Shown here: piece after piece, positions 56,138-64,000 of the stretch | How the letters are laid out: the number at the start of each line of letters is the position of its first letter | Position numbering within the stretch: position 1 is the first letter of the stretch | From: Flavobacteriales bacterium | Lineage (GTDB): Bacteria > Bacteroidota > Bacteroidia > Flavobacteriales_D > Sanyastnellaceae | DNA length: 64,000 bases | NCBI GenBank assembly: GCA_029242765.1 | Contig: JAQWTJ010000092.1 | Coordinates: 1 to 64,000, forward strand | Reading direction: 5' to 3' | The notes under the pieces: model-generated | The model's database searches: none | Told to the model about the DNA's origin: nothing | What the model saw: only the letters and a program-made list of their open reading frames with translations | Translations under genes and position numbers: made by a program

Positions 56138-56574
56138 TCACCTTTCATTTTGAAGGCGTTGGGTTCCGGCTGAAGGCGCGTCGAGGCGTTCGTAGTTGGA
56201 TTGAAAAGGTCATTGTCCAGGACAATTTCAAGGTCGGTGAGCTTTCATTTGTGTTCTGTTCCGATGAGCGCCTCCTAGCTATAAATAAGCAGTTCTTACA
56301 ACACAACTACTACACGGACATCATCACGTTTGACAATAGTGAGGGCGATGTACTGAGTGGTGAAATGGTGATCAGTGTGGATCGTGTCCGCGACAATGCG
56401 CGCGCGCTGGGTGTTCGATTTGAAGATGAGTTGCACCGGGTCATGGCCCATGGAACTTTGCATTTAAGCGGGCTAAAGGATGGAACGGAGCGGGAACAAG
56501 ATGCGATGCGGTCCGCTGAGAACCGGTGGTTGGAAATGCGTAATGTTCCACGTGGAACAAAAAAAACCAATTGA
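56134..56574 (+). CDS. ybeY: endoribonuclease YbeY, Bacteroidota-type with Asp in the third metal site
   Basis: 146 aa, starting at the GTG at 56134 ([13 protein letters not shown]) that overlaps the upstream stop (GTGA). Metal site: [13 protein letters not shown] gives His106 and His110; the third His of the usual HGxLHLxGYDH motif is replaced by Asp116, in a LKDGT context resembling the 'GYKDKT' seen in other Bacteroidota members. YbeY matures 16S rRNA 3' ends. The parS-type palindrome at 56544-56559 lies inside the last codons. MnmG starts 5 bp downstream. Confidence 0.93.
   Translation: MITFHFEGVGFRLKARRGVRSWIEKVIVQDNFKVGELSFVFCSDERLLAINKQFLQHNYYTDIITFDNSEGDVLSGEMVISVDRVRDNARALGVRFEDELHRVMAHGTLHLSGLKDGTEREQDAMRSAENRWLEMRNVPRGTKKTN
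56544..56559. promoter_or_regulatory. parS-like site (ParB binding)
   Basis: TGTTCCACGTGGAACA is a perfect 16-bp palindrome that matches the parS consensus TGTTnCACGTGnAACA. It is within ybeY codons for NVPRGT and 20 bp before mnmG (gidA), a gene often near oriC. ParB binds such sites for chromosome segregation; sites cluster near the origin. A search of the window found no second full copy. Confidence 0.75.
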
Positions 56575-56579
56575 GGTCT

Positions 56580-58442
56580 ATGCTGCAATCCTATGACATC
56601 ATCGTGGTCGGTGCAGGGCACGCCGGCAATGAAGCGGCAGCGGCAGCGGCAAAAATGGGGTCCTCCGTTTTGCTGATCACTATGAATATGGAAACGATCG
56701 GCGCCATGTCCTGCAACCCGGCTATGGGCGGTGTGGCAAAGGGGCAAATTGTACGTGAAATTGACGCTTTAGGCGGGTTGAGCGGTGTCGTGTCCGACCG
56801 ATCGGCTGTCCAGTTCAGAATGCTCAATCGCTCCAAAGGGCCGGCTATGTGGAGCCCGCGAACCCAAAACGATCGGGCCGTTTTCTCAAAAACATGGCGT
56901 GAACTTCTTGAGGCCATTGACCGCGTTCATATGTGGCAGGACATGGTGCAGTCCTTACTTATTGAGGAGGGGCGCGTGGTGGGTGTATGCACACAGTTGG
57001 GGCTCAAAATCAAAGCTCGTGCAGTCGTCCTCACTTCGGGCACCTTCTTGCAGGGCACCATTCATCTGGGGCTCCAGCAATTCTCTGGTGGTCGGGCAGG
57101 GGAACGCGCCTCAGAGGGTATCACGGGGCAGCTTGAGGCCCACGGATTCCTCTCTGGTCGGATGAAAACGGGCACACCGCCTCGGGTGGACGGCCGTTCG
57201 TTGGACTACTCAAAAATGGAGGTTCAACCCGGTGATGTGCGCCCAGAAGCCTTCAGTTATCTGCCCGGCTTTAATATCGAGCCGCAGATGCCGTGCCATA
57301 TCACTTACACCACTGCAGCTGTACACGACGCCATTCGCGGAGCGCTTGCCGACAGCCCTCTTTATTCAGGCGCCATCACGGGCGCTGGGCCTCGGTATTG
57401 CCCCAGCATAGAAGACAAGGTGCAGCGCTTTGCGGACAAGGACCGCCACCAAATTTTCGTAGAGCCCGAAGGTCGCAACACGGTTGAAACCTATATCAAC
57501 GGCTTCTCTACAAGCCTTCCAAAAGAAGCTCAGTTGAACGCCTTGCAGCTCATTCCTGGCTTTAAAAATGCCCGCATCTTCCGGCCAGGCTATGCCGTTG
57601 AATACGATTACTTCCCTCCCACTCAGCTGCACCACACATTGGAGACCAAGGGGCTTAAAGGCTTGTACTTTGCCGGCCAAATCAACGGAACGACGGGCTA
57701 CGAAGAGGCGGCGTGTCAAGGTTTGATGGCCGGAATCAACGCGCATCAAGAGCTCGCTGGGCAGCCGGAGCTCGTGCTAAGCCGGTCGGAGGCCTATATC
57801 GGCGTGCTCATAGATGATTTGGTTACCAAAGGAACAGATGAGCCCTACCGAATGTTCACCTCTCGTGCGGAATACCGCCTCTTGCTTCGGCAGGACAACG
57901 CGGACGAACGACTGACTCCAAAAGGCGCAGCCATCGGGCTCGCGAGCATTGAGCGTGTTCAGCGCCTTGAAGCTAAGTTGAGCACCGTAAATGGCGCAAT
58001 CTCACTCTTGAAGAACACCAGCGTCAGCCCCGATGAGATCAACTCGATTCTGGTGGCCAAGGGGACCAGCCCCCTGAAGCAGCGAACGCCTCTGGAGCGC
58101 ATACTGTCTCGCCCGCAAATTCAAATGCCCGACTTGCTTAATTTGAGTGACGAGTTGAAAGTTCTCGGTGAAAACTGCCCCAAGGCCTGGTTGGAGTCGG
58201 CTGAGATTTTGATTAAGTACGCTGGGTATATTGACAAGGAGCAGGTTCAAGCCGATCGTATAAAACAACTTCACGGTCTGGTCCTGCCTGAAGGATTGGA
58301 GTATGAACGCATGACCAGCATCAGCATGGAGGGGCGCGGCAAGCTCGCCGAAAAGAAGCCCCGGACCTTGGGCGACGCTTCAAAGATCAGCGGTGTGTCG
58401 GCGTCCGATTTGAGTGTCCTTATGGTGTACCTCGGACGTTGA
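56580..58442 (+). CDS. mnmG: tRNA uridine-5-carboxymethylaminomethyl modification enzyme
   Basis: About 620 aa from the ATG at 56580 ([20 protein letters not shown]); an in-frame TTG at 56571 overlaps the ybeY stop. FAD-binding [10 protein letters not shown], family motifs [33 protein letters not shown] and [17 protein letters not shown]-terminal helical domain. MnmG with MnmE installs the cmnm group on U34 of tRNAs. Last of the DUF4175-RsbW-ybeY-mnmG run. Confidence 0.97.
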   Translation: MLQSYDIIVVGAGHAGNEAAAAAAKMGSSVLLITMNMETIGAMSCNPAMGGVAKGQIVREIDALGGLSGVVSDRSAVQFRMLNRSKGPAMWSPRTQNDRAVFSKTWRELLEAIDRVHMWQDMVQSLLIEEGRVVGVCTQLGLKIKARAVVLTSGTFLQGTIHLGLQQFSGGRAGERASEGITGQLEAHGFLSGRMKTGTPPRVDGRSLDYSKMEVQPGDVRPEAFSYLPGFNIEPQMPCHITYTTAAVHDAIRGALADSPLYSGAITGAGPRYCPSIEDKVQRFADKDRHQIFVEPEGRNTVETYINGFSTSLPKEAQLNALQLIPGFKNARIFRPGYAVEYDYFPPTQLHHTLETKGLKGLYFAGQINGTTGYEEAACQGLMAGINAHQELAGQPELVLSRSEAYIGVLIDDLVTKGTDEPYRMFTSRAEYRLLLRQDNADERLTPKGAAIGLASIERVQRLEAKLSTVNGAISLLKNTSVSPDEINSILVAKGTSPLKQRTPLERILSRPQIQMPDLLNLSDELKVLGENCPKAWLESAEILIKYAGYIDKEQVQADRIKQLHGLVLPEGLEYERMTSISMEGRGKLAEKKPRTLGDASKISGVSASDLSVLMVYLGR

Positions 58443-58680
58443 CCCCTGGTTGAGGTCCTTTGAGCAAAAGGGGGGCACAGAAACAGGGCAAAATTCAACG
58501 CAAGGGCTTCGCTAGGGGTTTACCCCTCAAAACTCGAGAAAGTCGATATTTCAGGGGCACTATTAACCTGCTGACACACAGGTTGTTGTGGTCATATTGG
58601 TGTATATTCTCAAAGCCCCGGGCCTCCCCTTGTATTGCCTCAAACTCTTGAACTAATTTCGCGCAATAATTAAATAAGCA
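58443..58680. other. 238-bp intergenic region between mnmG and ALDH7 with two inverted repeats
   Basis: Non-coding. AGGGGT-tt-ACCCCT (58514-58527) is a 6-bp-arm hairpin that may end mnmG transcription, though no T tract follows. AACCTG...CAGGTT (58565-58584) is a second, weaker repeat. Near the ALDH start, TTG (58630-58632) and TAATTTCG (58654-58661), 21 bp apart, form a near-consensus Bacteroidota promoter, one base off TAnnTTTG, 19 bp before the ATG. Confidence 0.45.
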
Positions 58681-60213
58681 ATGACCGTCGATCAAATCCT
58701 CAGTAACCTCAGCCTCGGACAAAGCAACCCGGGCGTCCAGATTGGATCTCAAAACATCGGATCAGGCCCCTCTTTTTCTTCGAGCTCTCCGGTGGACGGA
58801 AAAATCATTGGCAGCGTTTCTTCTTGCACCGATGAAGATTACCTGAAGGTGATCGACGCAGCAACCCAAGCCTCTCTTGAGTGGCGTCAAATTCCCGCCC
58901 CTCAACGCGGCGAAGTGGTGCGCGTTTTTGGTGAGGCCCTTCGGAGCAAGAAGGATGCCTTAGGTCATCTCGTGTCGTATGAAATGGGGAAAAGTTTGCA
59001 GGAAGGGCTCGGCGAGGTGCAGGAAATGATCGACATCTGCGACTTTGCCGTCGGACTTTCCCGTCAGCTTTACGGCCTAACCATGCACTCTGAGCGTCCC
59101 GGCCACCGTATGTACGAGCAGTGGCATCCGCTGGGTGTGGTTGGCATCATTTCCGCCTTCAACTTCCCGGTGGCCGTGTGGGCCTGGAACTCGGCCCTGG
59201 CTTGGGTTTGTGGAAACGCCTGCATTTGGAAGCCGTCAGAGAAGACACCCCTCACTGCTGTGGCCTGCCAGAACATTTGGAACGATGTGGCCGCCGGCTT
59301 TGATTTTGTCCCCGAGGGTTTGTCTGCCGTCATCCAGGGTGATTACAAGGTGGGTCAATTCATCACCGAAGACCCAAAAGTCGCATTGATTTCTGCCACA
59401 GGGTCGACCCGTATGGGTAAAATCGTAGCTCAAACGGTGGCTGCTCGTTTGGGCAAGAGCCTGCTTGAGCTCGGCGGAAACAACGCCATCATCGTGGAGC
59501 CTGATGCCAACCTTAAAATGGTCGTGCCTGCTGCTGTATTTGGCGCAGTGGGCACCTGTGGCCAGCGCTGCACTTCGACGCGAAGGATGATCGTCCACGC
59601 CGACATCTACGACCAGGTTCGCGACTTGCTTGTGAGCGCTTATGGGCAATTGAAGATTGGGTCTCCGCTGGACGCGTCCAACCACGTCGGGCCCCTCATC
59701 GACACTGGAGCTGTGGGCCAATACAACGCCGCGTTAAAGGCTGTGGTCGAACAAGGGGGCAGTTTGATCGCCCCGGGCGGTGTGCTTGAAGGCGCTGGGT
59801 ACGAAAGCGGTTGCTATGTGAAGCCCGCAATTGCAGAGGCCCGTAATGAAATGCAAATCGTTCAACACGAGACGTTTGCGCCTGTGTTGTACCTGTTGAA
59901 GTACGAGACTCTCGATGAGGCAATGGCCATGCAAAACGGTGTGGTTCAGGGGTTGTCATCGGCGATCATGACCACCAACCTGCTCACGGCTGAAAGGTTT
60001 TTGTCTTGTGGCGGTTCGGATTGTGGAATTGCAAACGTCAATATTGGAACCTCTGGCGCGGAGATTGGTGGGGCCTTTGGCGGAGAAAAAGAAACCGGTG
60101 GTGGCCGGGAGTCCGGCTCCGATGCGTGGCGTGCGTATATGCGTCGCCAGACAAATACAATTAATTACAGCACTGAAATGCCTTTGGCCCAGGGCATTGA
60201 GTTCAATTTCTAA
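58681..60213 (+). CDS. aldehyde dehydrogenase, ALDH7 family (AmaB / alpha-aminoadipic semialdehyde dehydrogenase-like)
   Basis: 510 aa. Catalytic Cys297 in GTCGQRCTSTRRMIVH, the ALDH7 signature; general base Glu263 in LLELGGNNAIIV; NAD-binding region ISATGSTRMGKIV. The N-terminus matches ALDH7A1/PcD proteins (PVDGKIIGSVSSCTDEDY). Likely oxidises alpha-aminoadipic semialdehyde / piperideine-6-carboxylate in lysine breakdown; other aldehyde substrates remain possible. No lysine genes lie nearby. The stop overlaps the next start (TAATG). Confidence 0.92.
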   Translation: MTVDQILSNLSLGQSNPGVQIGSQNIGSGPSFSSSSPVDGKIIGSVSSCTDEDYLKVIDAATQASLEWRQIPAPQRGEVVRVFGEALRSKKDALGHLVSYEMGKSLQEGLGEVQEMIDICDFAVGLSRQLYGLTMHSERPGHRMYEQWHPLGVVGIISAFNFPVAVWAWNSALAWVCGNACIWKPSEKTPLTAVACQNIWNDVAAGFDFVPEGLSAVIQGDYKVGQFITEDPKVALISATGSTRMGKIVAQTVAARLGKSLLELGGNNAIIVEPDANLKMVVPAAVFGAVGTCGQRCTSTRRMIVHADIYDQVRDLLVSAYGQLKIGSPLDASNHVGPLIDTGAVGQYNAALKAVVEQGGSLIAPGGVLEGAGYESGCYVKPAIAEARNEMQIVQHETFAPVLYLLKYETLDEAMAMQNGVVQGLSSAIMTTNLLTAERFLSCGGSDCGIANVNIGTSGAEIGGAFGGEKETGGGRESGSDAWRAYMRRQTNTINYSTEMPLAQGIEFNF

Positions 60214-61451
60214 TGTGGAGACCCGCTCCTTTTTCTTTGGCTTCAACGGCGCTGTTCCTTCTCGGGGTCTTTGCCGGGTGCAGCGCACCCGCAACCCAAG
60301 ACGCCCCAATTGTTGCTCCGCGTGAGCGCCCTGTTTACGACTACAGCTTCAACTTCACTTTAGCGGCGGACACCCTCGTGTCTATACCCGCTCGGCAGGT
60401 GGGAGAGGATTGGCATTTGGACAATGGGGGAGAGGTTATTGTGTTAACCAACACCTCCGATAGCACCTGGTCTACCCCTGTTTTCGATGGGGAAATCCAC
60501 ATCTTGCCTGACGGGGAGGGGCAGTGGTCTGGGTATTGGGAGGATCAAATGCGCTCAGCCCTTTATAGAATTCCACTTGAGGTTTTCAAGGGCGATTCGA
60601 CCGTTACCAGCCGGCCTGTTGAGGCCAGTTCCTGGGAGGTTACGTTTAACCCGGACGGTGAGCCCTACGGTGGCACGCTAGTCGTTCACGCTTCTAAAAA
60701 AGAGGGGGGCGGCTTAAGGGCTACGGTGATGACCCCAACTGGAGACTACCGTTTCTTGCATGGAACCGTTGAGGTGGAGAAAGACGGCCGAGAAATTTGG
60801 ACCCTGCAAACCTTTGATGGGGCTCATTTATTTTGGTTTCAGGGCGAGCGCCTAGCGGGACGCTTTATTGGGGGGGTGTTCAAAAGCGGGAGCCATTATC
60901 ACGTCAACTGGGAGGCTTACAAACGGAGCGATTCCATCGCTGCTGGTCACTCCGCCTCGCCTGATTTGGACGGCGGAGTCATTACTGTGCACGGGTTGAA
61001 TGAGGAGGGGGCCTTGGTGCGTTGGACGCAAGGGGAGGGGGCCGCTGATGTTACGGTTTTAGAAATCACAGGCACGTGGTGCCCCAATTGCATGGACGCT
61101 GGGCGCGCCCTGCTTGCCCTGAAAAGAGACCGACCAGAATTGGAGGTTTTGTCGCTTTGTTTTGAGCGTTTAGGTGATCCGGCGCAAGCCCTGGGCCGCA
61201 TTAATCGATTTAAATCTGGAATCGGCGCCACATGGCCGCATCTCTGGGCTGGGCCCGCAAGCAAGCAGGCGGCGGCAGACTCCTTGCCCTTTCTTCAAAA
61301 TGTCCTCAGCTTTCCAACCACCGTTTTTGTTCCACGTGTTGGAGAGGTGGTCATCCATAGTGGATTCAATGGCCCCGCAACTGGAGTGCATTACAAGGCA
61401 CAACAAGCGCGTTTCGGCGCAATCATTGACAGCCTCGCCGCCACACTTTAG
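60213..61451 (+). CDS. thioredoxin-like (TlpA/ResA type) lipoprotein
   Basis: 412 aa, ATG overlapping the ALDH stop. Lipoprotein signal ending VFAGC (Cys23). Residues 30-270 form a beta-rich domain I do not recognise. The C-terminal 145 residues are a thioredoxin fold with the active site GTWCPNCMDAGRALLALK and a cis-Pro in LSFPTTVFV. Periplasm- or outer-membrane-attached thiol reductase is likely. It resembles the TlpA-like protein at 18107 in plan: unknown N-terminal domain plus thioredoxin domain. It overlaps the end of the convergent RpiB-M28 gene by 4 bp. Confidence 0.87.
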   Translation: MWRPAPFSLASTALFLLGVFAGCSAPATQDAPIVAPRERPVYDYSFNFTLAADTLVSIPARQVGEDWHLDNGGEVIVLTNTSDSTWSTPVFDGEIHILPDGEGQWSGYWEDQMRSALYRIPLEVFKGDSTVTSRPVEASSWEVTFNPDGEPYGGTLVVHASKKEGGGLRATVMTPTGDYRFLHGTVEVEKDGREIWTLQTFDGAHLFWFQGERLAGRFIGGVFKSGSHYHVNWEAYKRSDSIAAGHSASPDLDGGVITVHGLNEEGALVRWTQGEGAADVTVLEITGTWCPNCMDAGRALLALKRDRPELEVLSLCFERLGDPAQALGRINRFKSGIGATWPHLWAGPASKQAAADSLPFLQNVLSFPTTVFVPRVGEVVIHSGFNGPATGVHYKAQQARFGAIIDSLAATL

Positions 61452-63430
61452 CGGTCGACAGGAAAGTCATTGATCGCGTCGATGACCAGGCGCTTGTCCC
61501 GGTTGGCCACCCCCCATGAGGTGTGAAAAACGAGTTGACCTATTTCCGCTAATTTCTCATAGTGGATCTTGTCTGGGGTATCGCCCGGGCCGTGGTAATC
61601 CTCATGGACTCCGCTGAAATAAAAGATCACCGGCACATCGTGCTTTGCAAAATTATAGTGATCCGATCGGTAGTAATATCGGTTCGGGTCGTCTGGGGCG
61701 TTGAAGGTGTAGTCCAGCGCCAATTTTGTAAACTCCTTATTGCAGGATTCTGAAATTTCGTGCAGACTCGAGCTGAGTTTATCCGACCCAATCAAATACA
61801 CATAACGATCACTGTCGGGGTGCTCCGCGTCGGTACGGCCCACCATATCAATATTTAAATCACACACGGTACGTTCCATTGGAATAGCTGGGTTAGAGGT
61901 GTACCAATCTGATCCCAGTAAGCCTTTTTCTTCGCCCACAAAAGCGATAAACAATACGGAGCGCCGCGGGCCTTGGCCATCTGCTGCTGCAGCGGTCCAC
62001 GCCTCTGCGCACTCAATCAAACTAACTGTTCCGCTTCCGTCATCATCAGCGCCATTGTACACTTCCCCATCTGTGACGCCCACGTGATCGTAGTGGCATG
62101 AAATAACCACCCATTCATCGGCCAAATCTTCATCCCGGCCACGCAAAGCGCCCCAAACATTCTCCGATTCAAACTCCCGGTTTGTTAGTTCCATTTCAAT
62201 ATGAACGGCGGCCTCCATCATTCCTCGCCCCTTGCCTTTGTTTAGGCGCTTCTTAACGCGTTTGAGAGACCCAATCTCCGCGGCCATCAGCTCATTTGAA
62301 ACATAAAACACAGGTATGGTTGCGCCCTCGCCCTGGCGATCTGTGTTCAGCCGCATGCGCTCACGGGTGAGCCACTGTTTATACCGTGGGGCCATCACGT
62401 CAAAATTTGACATGTTAATGACGACAGCTGTGGCTCCTAAAGATTCCGCAAGCTCTCGCTTAAGTTGAAAGTTCTTCTCCCATTCTGCCTCAAATAATTG
62501 GCCTTCAGGCTCTCCGCTTAACATCACAACCACGTGACCCTTCACGTCCAGGCCCTGGTAGTCGTCCCACTGAGATTCCTGAATTCCGTATCCAACAAAT
62601 ATTGGATTTGCATCCAAAATTTCACGGGAAGAAACACCCATACTCGGCATAAAATTTTCTAAAAAATGACCGTGAGAATCCCCGAAGCGCATGTCGCCTC
62701 CGTTAATTTGAGAGGTCTTTAATGGTACGCCTTGAAAAAAGCTACCCTGAACAGGTTCAAGCCCGAAGGTTTCAAATTTCTCAGCTATATACTCTGCGGC
62801 CATTTTAGCTCCACGTGTACCTGTTTCCCGGCCCTCCATAGCATCTGAAGCGAGAGAGTACAGATTTATCTTCAAATCCTCTGTATCAATAAGGGGTGAG
62901 TATTGATCTGATCTAACCGGCGCTGGCGCTTCTTCTTGTCCTAAAACTTGGGCCCAGGGTGGGGTTATAAGAGTCATCAATAAAACCAATGCCCCGCAAG
63001 CAATCTTGTTCACGCGACGGGCATGACGACCGCCTTCAAATGGAGTGTCTAAGAAAACACGAACCGCCTCTTGAGCCTCAGAAATAGCCATAAATCGGGC
63101 GGGCAAACAAATAACATTAGCGTCGTTGTGTTGACGGGCCAGCTCAGCAATTTCAGGTCGCCAGCAAATTGCAGCCCGAACACCTTTGTGTTTGTTCGCA
63201 GACATTGAAACACCGTTTGCAGATCCACAAATCAAAATTCCAACCTCACCCTCTGCGGCGCCCTGTTCAACCGCGTCAGCAAGAAGGTGGGCGTGGTCCG
63301 GGTAGTCTACACTTTCTGTACAACTGGATCCGTGATCAACAATTTCAAAGCCTTGTTTTGTGAGCCAATTGAGTAAAACAGGTTTTAAATCCTTCGCCGC
63401 ATGGTCATTGGCAATATGTACTTTCCGCAT
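61448..63430 (-). CDS. RpiB - M28 peptidase composite ORF
   Basis: About 660 aa from the ATG at 63430. Residues 1-about 140 are a ribose 5-phosphate isomerase B domain: IANDHAAKDLKPVLLNWL, ICGSANGVSMSANKHKGVRA, ARQHNDANVICLPARFM and the typical RpiB C-terminus TPFEGGRHARRVNKI. Without a stop codon the frame runs on into a signal-peptide-like stretch (ACGALVLLMTLITPPWAQ), a PA-like domain and an M28 zinc aminopeptidase domain with CHYDHVG, NGADDDGSGT, FVGEEKGLLGS, NIDMVGR and HEDYHGPGDTPDKI. A GTG at the Val of RRVNKI would start a separate exported peptidase. Read as either a true fusion or two genes sharing a frame. Confidence 0.85.
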   Translation of the reverse strand: MRKVHIANDHAAKDLKPVLLNWLTKQGFEIVDHGSSCTESVDYPDHAHLLADAVEQGAAEGEVGILICGSANGVSMSANKHKGVRAAICWRPEIAELARQHNDANVICLPARFMAISEAQEAVRVFLDTPFEGGRHARRVNKIACGALVLLMTLITPPWAQVLGQEEAPAPVRSDQYSPLIDTEDLKINLYSLASDAMEGRETGTRGAKMAAEYIAEKFETFGLEPVQGSFFQGVPLKTSQINGGDMRFGDSHGHFLENFMPSMGVSSREILDANPIFVGYGIQESQWDDYQGLDVKGHVVVMLSGEPEGQLFEAEWEKNFQLKRELAESLGATAVVINMSNFDVMAPRYKQWLTRERMRLNTDRQGEGATIPVFYVSNELMAAEIGSLKRVKKRLNKGKGRGMMEAAVHIEMELTNREFESENVWGALRGRDEDLADEWVVISCHYDHVGVTDGEVYNGADDDGSGTVSLIECAEAWTAAAADGQGPRRSVLFIAFVGEEKGLLGSDWYTSNPAIPMERTVCDLNIDMVGRTDAEHPDSDRYVYLIGSDKLSSSLHEISESCNKEFTKLALDYTFNAPDDPNRYYYRSDHYNFAKHDVPVIFYFSGVHEDYHGPGDTPDKIHYEKLAEIGQLVFHTSWGVANRDKRLVIDAINDFPVDR

Positions 63431-64000
63431 GGTTGCAAAAATCAATCACACTATTCACATAAGCACTCGAAAACGGTTACAAACTTGTTTGCAACACACA
63501 CAAAACTTTTTTTGGAAATATCAACTCTAGGTTGCTTACATCAAGCTCCGCAATTCATCACTAAAACTTCCAAGCTCGTTCTGCGGATTTCATCCACAAG
63601 AAACACCCACATCTGAACACAGCACCTTGCAATTATTTATACCCAACTCGAACTATAAACCCTGTGTTGAAAAACATAAAAGACATCGAGTAAGTGTCAT
63701 TCCTTTAATCATTTATGTCCACTAACAACTTGTGTACAGCGGCACTTGAAATTGTGAATAGTAAGGAAGCAAGAAAATATGCAAAGAGTTATCGGCCGTT
63801 TCAACAGACCTATAGACTACTACTATATTCTTTTTAAAATATTTTATATAATCAGTTGTTGTGTGTGCAAACTTAGAATCGAATCATACAGACACCATTT
63901 CAATTGGAAGCCAACTTGCGCTGGATGTTTGTCGCCACTGTAGTTGATTTTTTTAGAGCAGAGCTTCGTGTAGCTATGCTGCTGATACCACTGTTTTTGC
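63431..64000. other. 570-bp AT-rich non-coding region at the window edge
   Basis: No supported gene; strikingly AT-rich against the GC-rich window, with an A/T run TTTTTAAAATATTTTATATAA around 63833-63853. DnaA-box-like 9-mers one base off consensus occur: CTATTCACA at 63451-63459, TCATCCACA at 63590-63598 and CTATTCACA on the minus strand at 63753-63761. It holds the upstream region of the RpiB-M28 gene. Whether it is an origin, a promoter region of a gene beyond the window, or both is open. Confidence 0.4.

Noticed and set aside
61329-61344. Second parS-like site TGTTCCACGTGTTGGA
   Set aside because: Only the left half and core fit; the right arm has lost the palindrome (about 12 of 16), within ordinary coding sequence.
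63401-63616. 71-codon plus-strand frame in the AT-rich tail
   Set aside because: Overlaps the start of the RpiB-M28 gene, has no recognisable motif and a composition expected of random AT-rich sequence.

Overview
The window is chromosomal DNA of a member of the Bacteroidota, most likely a marine or aquatic Flavobacteriia-type organism with an unusually GC-rich genome. Support for this: at least six exported proteins carry type IX secretion (T9SS) C-terminal sorting domains (type A 'PNP' type, or type B 'FTPNGDG' / gliding-motility type). There are two PorP/SprF-like outer-membrane proteins and a giant protein built of SprB-type repeats. Promoter-like TAnnTTTG boxes occur, Shine-Dalgarno sequences are weak or absent, and lineage-typical families are present (DUF4175, a YbeY variant lacking the third His, standalone BCCP, SIS-type Pgi/Pmi isomerase). 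I saw no phage, transposase, insertion sequence or CRISPR array.

Layout. 0-4 kb: 3' part of a Cys-rich, PKD-containing T9SS type A cargo protein, cut by the window edge. 4-12.4 kb: sulfotransferase and polysaccharide flippase, a YwaF/TIGR02206 membrane protein, a penicillin-acylase-family hydrolase, a secreted PHB-depolymerase-like esterase and an alpha/beta hydrolase lipoprotein. 12.4-12.9 kb: three tRNA genes, with a spacer packed with three perfect hairpins. 12.9-29.6 kb: housekeeping and catabolism: RNase R, an RlmI/K-like methyltransferase, Xaa-Pro aminopeptidase, MiaE, a TlpA-like protein, RidA with tryptophan 2,3-dioxygenase, an M23 lipoprotein, an exported class I amidotransferase-like protein, LysS, the Pgi/Pmi isomerase, LipB, a serine hydrolase, a LytTR response regulator and RlmN. 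29.6-38 kb: LepA, a second large T9SS cargo, RadA, RsmI and a conserved hypothetical. 37.9-46.2 kb: a minus-strand T9SS surface-protein locus (small type B protein, PorP/SprF-like, 1802-aa SprB-repeat protein, second PorP/SprF-like). 46.3-52.1 kb: BCCP, HemW, EamA transporter and a lamin-tail-domain T9SS cargo. 52.3-64 kb: DUF4175 - anti-sigma-type ATPase - YbeY - MnmG run, then ALDH7, a thioredoxin-like lipoprotein, an RpiB-M28 composite ORF, and 570 bp of AT-rich non-coding DNA.

How the parts relate. The strongest theme is the cell surface: T9SS cargo proteins, two PorP/SprF-like partners, sulfated-glycan export and several exported hydrolases. A second theme is RNA maturation and modification (RNase R, RlmI/K-like, MiaE, RlmN, RsmI, YbeY, MnmG). 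A perfect 16-bp parS-type palindrome lies in the end of ybeY just before mnmG (gidA). Together with the AT-rich tail of the window this suggests, but does not prove, proximity to the replication origin.

The least explained items are the RpiB-M28 in-frame fusion, alternating Cys-rich modules in the first gene, a repeated 12-bp element upstream of the LytTR regulator, and the triple hairpin in the tRNA spacer. All calls are from reading the sequence; no database search was run.
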